Positions 37,501 through 47,600 of a stretch of 64,000 nt of DNA are shown piece after piece. The notes beneath the pieces were generated by a model, which saw only the letters and a program-made list of their open reading frames with translations, had not been told where the DNA came from and ran no database searches. Source of the stretch: Glandiceps talaboti (taxonomy: Eukaryota; Hemichordata; Enteropneusta; Spengelidae); assembly GCF_964340395.1 (NCBI RefSeq), contig NC_135566.1, positions 3,178,501 through 3,242,500 of the forward strand, written 5' to 3'. Every line of letters starts with the position of its first letter. Within the stretch, counting starts at the first letter, position 1. Position numbers and translations under genes: made by a program.

Positions 37501-40500
37501 CAGATAGGCTTCCTGCTCTCCTATACTATAATTTACTGTATGTTAGTTGTGACTAATGCCCCAATGACGTGATTGGTAGAAATACAATTGTTTCCATTTA
37601 TGTAATATGTTTAACCTGAGTAATGAGTAGCAAGTAATGGGTAGTGAGTGATTTACATAGCGAAACAACAACTGGATCTTTCAGACTATAGGAATACACA
37701 GTTTTCTATTATTTTCAATCTTTGATTTATATGATAGTTATTTGATTTGATTTATTTACGTGAACCAGTGCAGTGTGGGTAATTAAGGTGATTTGTTTTC
37801 AACTATTTCAGTGAACCAATGTGGCCAATTGAAGCTCGTAATGCTGCCATTGCCAACACTTGTTTTACTGCTGGTATTAATAGAGTAGGCACGGTAGGTA
37901 TCAAGTATTTTTTGTGATTTTTCATCATCACAAACCACAATCATTTTACAGCACCATTCTTGACGAGCCGGTCCCTACCTTATTTCAAAGTGTAGTGGAA
38001 GAAATAATAACTCTGGTTTGTGAGAATGTGATTTTTGTTTCAAAATAAAAGGTTATTTGTATTTTACCATTTGCTATCACTTGTCTAACAACCAGCAGCC
38101 TCTGGCAAAACTCCTACCATATAAACTGCTATGATACTGTAGTCTAAATTATAAGTATGAAATGACGTCATTTTATTCATACAGTATAAGAATACAGTAT
38201 CACATCAGTTAATAGGTGGGAGTTTTGTCTGTGACTACTAGTCATTAAACAAGTGACAGTGAAGGGTAAAATATAAGTAACCTTTTATTTGGAAACAAAA
38301 ATGACAAAAAATACTTACAAGTTGCAGACCATGTCTCTTTAAAGCTGCACTGGCTGCAACTGGACTGTTTTGTGAAACTGTTCTGTTTGATATAATGACT
38401 TTAAATCATAATATTGTACACCCTGAACAGTATTGAATCACCTGTGGATAATACACATAGTATGGTGTAATATAGCCAATCAAATTGATTTTGGGTCCGC
38501 ACCCAAAAATAGGCGTGTGCTTTGTTTGTGTGTCTGCCTGTGCTTTGTGTGTGTATGTGTGTGTTTGCATATGTGTGTGCATGTGTCTGCATGTTTGTTC
38601 ATTTCTCCCCTCCACTGTCTATGATTCAAGTACATTGTGTGGATCTAAATCACCATCCTCAAGTCACCATTCAACCAATGTATAAACTTAAGTCTTTTTC
38701 TTTTTCCAGGAAGTATTTGAGAATGAGTTCACTTCAGCTGATGGCAAAAAAGGTATGAAAGAATTTTAGAAATGATTTAATTTTTGCTTTTAAAGACTGA
38801 AGAAGACATATATGAGATAGTAACAAGAGATATTAATATATATTCAAACTACAAAGTAGTTGTTTTATGATTACATGTCTTATTCGTCAACTTTTTTTGC
38901 TGTAAAACGCAACAACTATTGAAATTGAGACACAATATAAAATCTGAGGATTGTTTGTCATGAAATGTAAGTGAAAATGGAAGTATACATTGACATTGTT
39001 CAGTGTAATTCATACTCAACAGTTATTTTGTACTTTCAAAATAATAATCTTTATTTATTTATACTGGATAGTTCTTTAAGCATATAAACACTTGTCTCCC
39101 AAGAAGTCCAGTGAGGGCCATCCCTCATGGGTTCAGTGTTAATGCAGGAGGAAACCGGAGTACCCGGGGAAAACCTGCGTTGGTCGGTAGAGTCAAACTG
39201 AACGACACTCATCTTACTTACAGCGTGGTAAATTTAATCGAACCCTGAATGGGGTTCGAACCCCGACTGCAGTGGTAAGAGGCAAGTGGTTTAACCACTC
39301 GGCCACCGACAACCCGATGTTAATATCCAGAATCTAAACAGACCTAGTATTTCCTAAAAACACAAAAATGTAACAGCACTGCACTCACACAACTACTGTC
39401 AAATAAACTTTGTTATCGGCAGGTACAATTGAAAAGAAATCTCTAATACATATATTTCACTTAAATTTTGCTTATTTATTTATTTGCAGCACACAAAGAT
39501 TTTGGAGAATTCTATGGTAAGTTTTGACAAAATACTAGTAACTTACACAATGTTATCTTGCTCTACATATAGGAATGTGTCATGCCTTACAAAACTCTTT
39601 AATCGCAGTGTTGTCGCTACTATAGAGAAAGTATGGTGCTAATTACATCCTTGCAACCTCGACGATCATTCTTGGCAGAATTCTGCCGTACTTTAGGAGT
39701 GTTCTACTGTCCTCTAGCTGTAGTAATCTTTGAATAACAATGTTATAATAATACTTTCACAAGAAGAGAAATGGCTGAACCCAATTTCCATGTGTGAATG
39801 TATTAACTATAAATATATCAAAGTATGTTTTAATATTGAAGACATGCATATTATTATATGCTGATTGTTATGTAAATTACCATGTTATTGATATGTAAAT
39901 AATTATGCAAATTAGTCACCATCCTTGCAGTCTAACCTGGGGAGACCACTGAAACAGACCACATCAAAGTGTCAAACTTTTTGTGTTCATTCCACACACC
40001 ATCTCTTTTAAAACAAAGTAAAAGTACATGTATTTTTTGCCTGTTGTATATTGTCCAAGGGCAATAGGTGTAACCTACCCGAATACCTGTGACTCATAAG
40101 AGCATACTACCTTCACATGTGCATCTAATGAATAATCATGTCTGCTAGGACCCATGATGCAATGCTGTTCCACTGACAACAATGAAGGAGAGATTCAATT
40201 TGATGTTTCTTGGCAACCGAGAGAAAATTATGGGATGTGAAATCATGAAATGACTCTCAAGAACCCAAAGTTTATGAAAATACCTTTTATTTCCTGGAGT
40301 GGCATTCCCTTTAAAACATGTAATGAAGTCCCAGAATTAACTTTTCATTCTATTTTGACAGGTTCTAGTTACATAGCAGCACCAGATGGCAGTCGTACAC
40401 CAGTAAGTTTATACATTGGTAAAATATTGAATAACAATCTATGAATATTTCAAACACCTACAAACTATGATAACAAAGGACTGAGGTGTGTTCTCTGTGT

Positions 40501-41645
40501 TTTAATGGGACATTTTTCACCAGGCAATCTATAATGGGTTCGGAGTACAAATGTTGAACCCTTGAATGACTTCATTTTTGTAACTATGTAGTTACACCCT
40601 AAAGATAGAGTATCAGGTTTTGAATGGTATGGGCCCATCATTATTAAAAGGTTCTGTTTTGATTAGGATTAGAATTTATGTCTGAAAAACAGTTTCTGGC
40701 ATAGTTACAAACAATTTGGTCCAGATCAAAAGAATGGTCATACGTTCTACTTCTGACTGCACTAATGTGAGAACCTGGGAATCTTTGTGGATTACTAATG
40801 GTATTTGTAATTTTGCTTTATCAGGGATTAAGTCGTACTCAGGATGGACTCCTTGTCACTGAGATGGACCTGAATCTAATCCGACAGATTAACGATAAAT
40901 GGGGATTTAAGGTAAGTTATGAATACTGTAATGCTTGTTATATCACATGACATACACATGACTGAATGATTAATAAATGTCACATGACATACATGTGATT
41001 AAATGACTAATTAGTGTTATGATGTGACCCGATAACAAATATCACATGATATACATGTGACCCTGACGAGTAAATGTCACATGACATACATGTGACCCTG
41101 ACAAATGTCGCAAGACATATATGCATATTATGGTTCTTGGCCATCATTGTTGACAGTAAGTAGAGGGAGAACTGAGAAGAGTACCAACCTGCGCCGATGC
41201 TCAGCCATTATTCTAATTAGACAGTTACTGCATACACACAAAAACCAAAGAAGGACGCCCTCAAGTGCTGGAGCTTGAAGGCTGATAACAGTAGTAATAC
41301 CCAGATTTCATCAGAATCTTCACTAAAGTCCAGATCTAGAATAAAATCTGTCAAAGTCTAAAAAATAATAAATGGTTGTCTCAAAGTCGATCTTTGAACA
41401 AAGTCTCATCGATATCCTGCTAAAAAAACAAACTGGTAAATAGAAAACCTCAGATTGTCAGCAAAGATGATGAGATGATGCCAAAATCCATATAATGTTG
41501 AAAGGTTAGTCCCAGTAAGTTTTATCTCAGACTAAATTATTTTGTTCTCGTCTTTTTTTAGATGACTGGTCGTCATGAGCTGTATGCCAAGGCTTTATCA
41601 GAAGTTGTTAAAGATGATTATAAACCTCCTGTAGTCAAGGAATAA
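31577..41645 (+). CDS. UPB1: Beta-ureidopropionase, complete, 14 exons
   Basis: Carbon-nitrogen hydrolase catalysing the last step of uracil/thymine breakdown: N-carbamoyl-beta-alanine to beta-alanine, CO2 and ammonia (and the beta-aminoisobutyrate equivalent), in the cytosol. Exons: 31577-31677, 32452-32623, 33276-33363, 34039-34133, 34702-34786, 35186-35262, 35912-35966, 36928-37042, 37812-37893, 38710-38752, 39490-39516, 40362-40402, 40825-40911, 41562-41645. They join in frame to 383 aa (human 384). The nitrilase triad is present: Glu118 in ICFQEAW, Lys195 in KSRKNHIPR and Cys232 in NICYGRHHP. Also conserved are [29 protein letters not shown] and [12 protein letters not shown]. Exon 11 is only 27 bp. 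The start ATG has A at -3 and G at +4 and its N-terminus aligns with the human protein. No domain is missing and no frame break is seen. Functional enzyme expected. Confidence 0.97.
32670..32745 (-). repeat. Dispersed repeat fragment, inverted copy of 40230-40310
   Basis: The reverse complement reads ATGAAAT..TCTCTAGAACCCA and CTTTATGAAAATGTCTCTATTTCCTGG-like. This matches the 3' part of the copy at 40120-40315 in the opposite orientation. Confidence 0.55.
32890..33240 (+). repeat. Dispersed repeat, copy 1 of pair with 37195-37455
   Basis: Shares with 37195-37455 the series TTCTATTTTCCCTAGGGCA, TATTCATGTAGCAC, GTGCCTGAGAAT and a 3' block with TACATAACAGC. A 58-bp internal direct duplication lies at about 33041-33149, with TAGATATCTGTTA(C/T)CCCTCA in each copy. 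Unknown interspersed repeat, both copies in UPB1 introns. Confidence 0.7.
33396..33650. repeat. Degenerate CAGTCAGGT-type minisatellite
   Basis: About 250 bp of irregular CAGTCAG, CAGGT and CAGTTCA units immediately after UPB1 exon 3. No coding sense. Confidence 0.85.
34300..34545 (+). repeat. Dispersed repeat, copy of 40120-40315
   Basis: Shares AATTATGGGATGTGAAATCA, TGTTTCTTGGCAAC and AAAGTTTA..AAAATACCTTT with 40120-40315; both lie in UPB1 introns in the same orientation. Confidence 0.75.
36150..36438 (+). repeat. Dispersed repeat, copy 2 of pair with 21690-21957
   Basis: In UPB1 intron 7. It shares ACTGGCTTTGTATTCATATC and TGAAATTGATTGTGCTGTCT with the copy downstream of the MYBBP1A-like gene. 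Followed by a T run and a G run (about 36462-36492). Confidence 0.8.
37195..37455 (+). repeat. Dispersed repeat, copy 2 of pair with 32890-33240
   Basis: In UPB1 intron 8. It shares TTCTATTTCCCCTAGGGCA, TATTCATGTAGCAC and CTACATAACAGC with the first copy. Confidence 0.7.
38516..38600. repeat. GT-rich microsatellite in UPB1 intron 9
   Basis: Irregular TGTGTG/TGCATGTG tract ending before CTCCCCTCCACTGTCTATG, a fragment of the CATAGAC inverted-repeat family. Confidence 0.8.
39082..39320 (-). mobile_element. tRNA-derived SINE-like element, type 2
   Basis: On the minus strand the head (39320 down to about 39240) reads GTTGTCGGTGGCCGAGTGGT, then a box B GGTTCGAACCCC, resembling a tRNA-Ser/Leu promoter. 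The body includes the reverse complement of GAGGAAACCGGAGTACCCGG, a motif I recall as widespread in aquatic animal repeats. A fragment of the same type lies at 7785-7872. Confidence 0.75.
39600..39955 (+). repeat. Dispersed repeat, copy 1 of pair with 60005-60382
   Basis: About 355 bp in UPB1 intron 11 resembling 60005-60382 in a KSR intron. Shared landmarks: CACTATAGAGAAAG-like start, AAGAGAAATGGCTGA, ATTACCATGTTATTGATATG and TATGCAAATTAG. The same plus-strand orientation means opposite orientation relative to the two host genes. Confidence 0.85.
40120..40315 (+). repeat. Dispersed repeat, copy of 34300-34545
   Basis: Second copy of the family in UPB1 intron 11, ending with GGAGTGGCATTCCCTTTAAA 45 bp before exon 12. 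The open frame across it is a chance extension. Confidence 0.75.
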
Positions 41646-41646
41646 A
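41641..41646 (+). terminator. AATAAA overlapping the UPB1 stop codon
   Basis: The TAA stop at 41643-41645 lies inside AATAAA. If used as a poly(A) signal it would leave an almost absent 3' UTR. A more conventional candidate, AATAAA at 43684-43689 followed by a GT-rich stretch, lies 2 kb downstream. Function is undecided. Confidence 0.35.
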
Positions 41647-42070
41647 GAGTGACAAGTCATTATTAAGGTTTTAATTCACTCAAATAATCCACCTTGAGAA
41701 GGTCAAAGGTCATTAGTATAGTTATATATCTTCAAAGAGGTCACAGGTCGTTACCATGGTGACACCTCTAAAGTGTTCATGAGCCAGATCTGAAAAAGAA
41801 TGTGTAAAATATTTTGTGTTCACAAGCTGAGTTTATAAGTGAAAATACTTAGGTAAAATGACATTCTAGTATAATGTTAAATGTTGATGCATGTCTTTTA
41901 CAACATCACAATTGTCATCTGAGATTGTTAGAACAGTTGATTGCATAATTCGAATGTCCTGAACCTTTTTTTATACATAATCATGAATTACGTCATCGGA
42001 TCATTTATGAGTTATATCAGGTTTGAGTTCAATTAATTGGAGGTGGTAGTTAAACGTGCTGAATTAGTAC

Positions 42071-42124
42071 ATTCAACCATAGACAGTAGAGGGGAGATCT
42101 CCCCTCTACTGTCTATGATTCAAC
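42071..42124. repeat. Perfect 40-bp palindrome flanked by direct repeats
   Basis: CATAGACAGTAGAGGGGAGA at 42078-42097 is followed by its exact complement to 42117. ATTCAAC directly abuts both ends (42071-42077 and 42118-42124), as a target-site duplication would. Related single arms occur at 14527-14558 and 38604-38627, and a paired form at 56791-56953. Confidence 0.9.
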
Positions 42125-42454
42125 AGTGCTAGTACGCAGTAAAAACTACACCTATACATGTATAAACTCAGCTTGTGTTCCTTTAAGAACAACATACATG
42201 TATATATTCTGTTTACTGAAACTTGTTTAATCATCACTAGCAACTGTGAGATTACGGTATAGCAATGGATTAATTGTACGCATTATTGACTGATGCAATT
42301 TGTGAGTTGACACCAAAATTTAGGATCATTGAGAAAATATACATGCATAAACCTGACAGCATTATATGGAGATTTAATAATAGTCATTTCAAGGGACAAA
42401 TCAACATGATTACAATGCTGTGACAGAACCCATGATATATGAGTATATGAGTGG

Positions 42455-42655
42455 TGTACTCTGGGTATTTGCACCAGTGCTTGTAGTGTATTTTGTGGCC
42501 GTATGTGCTCTGTGGTCATACCTTAAAGAGCATAACAACTGAAAGTGCAGCAGAAAACACTGCAAACACAAACACAAATACCCCCAAGTACCAACACTGG
42601 TAGTCATGCATCTAGGGGTTCTGTTATTATTACATATGTTTATCTGAAATAGCAA
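42455..42655 (+). repeat. Dispersed repeat, copy 2 of pair with 16389-16555
   Basis: Second copy of the family, in the region downstream of UPB1. It contains TCTGGGTA, GAAAGTGCAGCAGAAAACAC and ATATGTTTATCTGAAA. Confidence 0.65.
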
Positions 42656-43868
42656 ATAATTTCTTTATTATGATATGTGCAGTCATGCATTATTTCATTA
42701 CAACGAACAATCATGCCCTCATATCATGCAGGTATGCTATAATGTTTTTGGTATTGCACTGCCAGTGAAAATACCACTAGAATGTGCACGCCATTACAAT
42801 ACAAGTAATCACTTTACCAGGTACATATGTAATAATGGGTTCTGAGAATAGTATTTACATATTATTTAAATATTTAATAATATATACATAAATACAATAT
42901 CTCATGTTGGCCCAAATAATCAATAATCTTGAGAAATGACAGATTAAAATTATAATTAAATATTTCATTTGTCAAACTATTATGTAATAGAAGTCATGGT
43001 CAAATGAGATGTGCAAAATAGAAACTTTGATTTGTCAGAGTTATTCCAAGAAGTTTTGGTAAAGTTTTCATAGAATGGTAAAAACTGTTGGGGTAGTCAA
43101 ACACTGCTCTCATAGAAGAAGTTTGGGATGGTATTACAAGATCTAATCATGATCACTGTAGATGGTGTACTTCAGGAGATATTTTACTTGAATGGGCTCT
43201 GAAGTGTTCTGTCTTTGGTGATAATATAGACTGGTTGTTGTACCCTTCTATTACATGTTACACCAACAAAACTAAGTATTGAGAAACTAAGATACATGGG
43301 TATTCAGTATTGTAGTTGCATATGGTAGATTACACTAGAGGGTGCTAGTACTAGTGGCACCTTGGTTATCTGGTTAAAATCACCCTATAATCAAGACAGT
43401 GTAAACACTGGAAGTCTCCTAAAATGCAGACTGGAATATCATGGAAGTCTAAAAAGACTCCTTTTATCAGAGACGCTGTCCAACTGCAATTATAATTACA
43501 TCACTAATGTCCATTGATAGCTTACATCAACACATCACAATAGTAGTTTTAGTTTGTGTTCATGTCACCTTTCTGAAGGTCTATCAGCCATTGCCATAGC
43601 CATTGATACTATTGATCTATTGAGCTATTTCAGGTTTTTTATCGAGTTATTAGTCTGTAAGCCCACTTATGTTTGAGAAATGTAATAAAACTTGAAATCA
43701 TATTCATGACCTGTTTGTCTCATTAATGGCTGATGTATTACTTCATTGTATGCACATAATATCTTAATACAACAATGTTTTAAACCTTGGGGAACACTTT
43801 TTATGTTAATTGAACTGTATGTTAAAAAAGTAATATAGGCATGGTAGATAGGTGTGTCTCTCTCTCTG

Positions 43869-44038
43869 TCTGTATGTATGTATGTATGTATGTATGTATG
43901 TATGTATGTATGTATGTATGTATGTATGTATGTATGTATGTATCAAATGTATGTATGTATGTATGTATGTATCAAATGTATGTATGTATGTATGTATGTA
44001 TGTATGTATGTATGTATGTATGTATGTATGTATGTATG
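43869..44038. repeat. (GTAT)n microsatellite
   Basis: About 170 bp of TATG tetramers interrupted twice by TATCAAATG, followed by ATAT and (GAAT)n tracts to 44105. The Met-Tyr-Val-Cys open frames are artefacts. Confidence 0.95.
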
Positions 44039-44609
44039 AATATATGGTGAGTGTGTGTATATATATATGTACTGTATGTGTGAATGAATGAATGAATGAA
44101 TGAATGACACAGAAACCATTATCATTTTCATATCACAGACACTTTTTATAATGTTGTCAATAAGGCAAAACACAAAAAAATATGTTTGTTTCCGATAACA
44201 TGACATTCAGAAAATAGGCTATAAGGTAGGTCAGAATTTTATTTCATTTTACTTTAAATTAATTTAAAACTTACTTCGACCCCAAAATAAGATACTCGTC
44301 GGTCACAATACTTTTTCATACATTCGCTGTCCTCCCCTGTCTTCCATATATCATTAGTATATATATTTGTTCAAACAACAAATATTTTCTATTGTTCTAT
44401 TTTTGTGTTTTTATGTATTCAGCATCAACCAGACTATGAAAACTATCATAAATAATAATAATAATAATAATAATAATAATTTTATTGCCACATATAAACT
44501 TAAAAAGTTTACAATGGAAGTCGATGTGGTTTCCTAGTCAAAACACAAAAAGATACAAAAACTAGGATGCGTTCAGATTCGAAAGATATCTTGAAAGTAT
44601 AAAGAAAGT

Positions 44610-47600
44610 ATGAGATTTTCCGTTTATTTTCTATGAATTTTTTTTATATATTGTATCCTCAATTATCTAGAATCTACTCAAAAGTTCATGTTTTCTATTA
44701 TAAATCTAAAATATGATTTGCCTCGGCCATGGAGACGTTTTATTACTGCCAACAAAAAAGTGACATTTTTCAACTATTACGCAATAAGTCGTTTTTGCAG
44801 TCGAAACGGTCGCAATTTCGCGTTATTTGACCTTCGTGAAGAAATGGGCCTTTTGGGCTGTATACTGCCATCTACAGGCGACCTTATGTTTATCTTCGTT
44901 TGCTAGGCTTGGATTTGGCTTGAGAGCCAATTATAAATGTTCAGGCAATAGAATTATCCTTTTTAATATTCATAATTTTAGGCGATAGTTGTGTGTGTGT
45001 ACTCAACATCAACTAATATATCAAGATTCTCCCCTGTGCGATTGGATGTGAACGAAATTTGGAATTTATGATAAAAATGGATTTTCTGTTATTATTTCAA
45101 AGATATATTTTTCATAAATTATCGAAACTCTTCTAAATGTAATGTTTTACCATTAACAACTCATAAAATAAGCTTTACTTGGGCCCTAAACACCTGTTAC
45201 CATTGATAATACAAAGAAAGTGACATTTTTCAACTATTACGCAATAAGTCGTTTTTGCAGTCGAATGTACCCCAATTTCGCCTTTTTTGACCTTTGTGAA
45301 GAAATCGCACTTTTGGGCTGTATACTGCCATCTACAGGCGACCTTATGTTTATCTTCGTTTTGCTAGGCTTGGATTCAGCTTGAGAGCCAATTATAAAAT
45401 GTTCAGGTAATAAAATTATCCTTTTTAATATTCATAATTTTAGATGATATTTGTGTATGTGTGTGTGTACTCAACATCAACTAATATATCAAGATTCTCC
45501 CCTGTGCGATCGGATGTGAACGAAATTTGGAATTTATGATAAAAATGGATTTTCTGTTATTATTTCAAAGATATATTTTTCATAAATCATCGAAACTCTT
45601 CTAAATGTAATGTTTTACCATTAACAACTCATAAAATATGCTTTACTTGGGCCCTAAACACCTGTTACCATTGATAATACAAAGAAAGTGACATTTTTCA
45701 ACTATTACGCAATAAGTCGTTTTTGCAGTCGAATGTACCCCAATTTCGCCTTTTTTGACCTTTGTGAAGAAATCGCACTTTTGGGCTGTATACTGCCATC
45801 TACAGGCGACCTTATGTTTATCTTCGTTTTGCTAGGCTTGGATTCAGCTTGAGAGCCAATTATAAATGTTCAGGTAATAAAATTATCCTTTTTAATATTC
45901 ATAATTTTAGACGATATTTGTGTGTGTGTACTCAACATCAACTAATATATCAAGATTCTCCCCTGTGCGATCGGATGTGAACGAAATTTGGAATTTATGA
46001 TAAAAATGGATTTTCTGTTATTATTTCAAAGATATATTTTTCATAAATCATCGAAACTCTTCTAAATGTAATGTTTTTCCATTAACAACTCATAAAATAT
46101 GCTTTACTTGGGCCCTAAACACCTGTTACCATTGATAATACAAAGAAAGTGACATTTTTCAACTATTACGCAATAAGTCGTTTTTGCAGTCGAATGTACC
46201 CCAATTTCGCCTTTTTTGACCTTTGTGAAGAAATCGCACTTTTGGGCTGTATACTGCCATCTACAGGCGACCTTATGTTTATCTTCGTTTTGCTAGGCTT
46301 GGATTCAGCTTGAGAGCCAATTATAAAATGTTCAGGTAATAAAATTATCCTTTTTAATATTCATAATTTTAGATGATATTTGTGTATGTGTGTGTGTACT
46401 CAACATCAACTAATATATCAAGATTCTCCCCTGTGCGATCGGATGTGAACGAAATTTGGAATTTATGATAAAAATGGATTTTCTGTTATTATTTCAAAGA
46501 TATATTTTTCATAAATCATCGAAACTCTTCTAAATGTAATGTTTTACCATTAACAACTCATAAAATATGCTTTACTTGGGCCCTAAACACCTGTTACCAT
46601 TGATAATACAAAGAAAGTGACATTTTTCAACTATTACGCAATAAGTCGTTTTTGCAGTCGAATGTACCCCAATTTCGCCTTTTTTGACCTTTGTGAAGAA
46701 ATCGCACTTTTGGGCTGTATACTGCCATCTACAGGCGACCTTATGTTTGTCTTCGTTTTGCTAGGCTTGGATTCAGCTTGAGAGCCAATTATAAATGTTC
46801 AGGTAATAAAATTATCCTTTTTAATATTCATAATTTTAGACGATATTTGTGTGTGTGTACTCAACATCAACTAATATATCAAGATTCTCCCCTGTGCGAT
46901 CGGATGTGAACGAAATTTGGAATTTATGATAAAAATGGATTTTCTGTTATTATTTCAAAGATATATTTTTCATAAATCATCGAAACTCTTCTAAATGTAA
47001 TGTTTTTCCATTAACAACTCATAAAATATGCTTTACTTGGGCCCTAAACACCTGTTACCATTGATAATACAAAGAAAGTGACATTTTTCAACTATTACGC
47101 AATAAGTCGTTTTTGCAGTCGAATGTACCCCAATTTCGCCTTTTTTTACCTTTGTGAAGAAATCGCACTTTTGGGCTGTATACTGCCATCTACAGGCGAC
47201 CTTATGTTTATCTTCGTTTTGCTAGGCTTGGATTCAGCTTGAGAGCCAATTATAAATGTTCAGGTAATAAAATTATCCTTTTTAATATTCATAATTTTAG
47301 ATGATATTTGTGTGTGTGTGTGTGTGTACTCAACATCAACTAATATATCAAGATTCTCCCCTGTGCGATTGGATGTGAACGAAATTTGGAATTTATGATA
47401 AAAATGGATTTTCTGTTATTATTTCAAAGATATATTTTTCATAAATCATCGAAACTCTTCTAAATGTAATGTTCTACCATTAACAACTCATAAAATATGT
47501 TTTACTTGGGCCCTAAACACCTGTTGCCGTTGATAATACAAAGAAAGTGACATTTTTCAACTATTACGCAATAAGTCGTTTTTGCAGTCGAATGTACCCC

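Larger units (their letters stand above)
41646..44609. other. UPB1 3' UTR / intergenic region
   Basis: No further exon seen. It contains the 40-bp palindrome (42078-42117), a dispersed repeat (42455-42655), a candidate poly(A) signal (43684-43689) and a (GTAT)n microsatellite. An (AAT)n tail-like tract at 44449-44480 precedes TTTTATTGCCACATATAAAC, which may be the end of an old retroelement. Confidence 0.5.
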
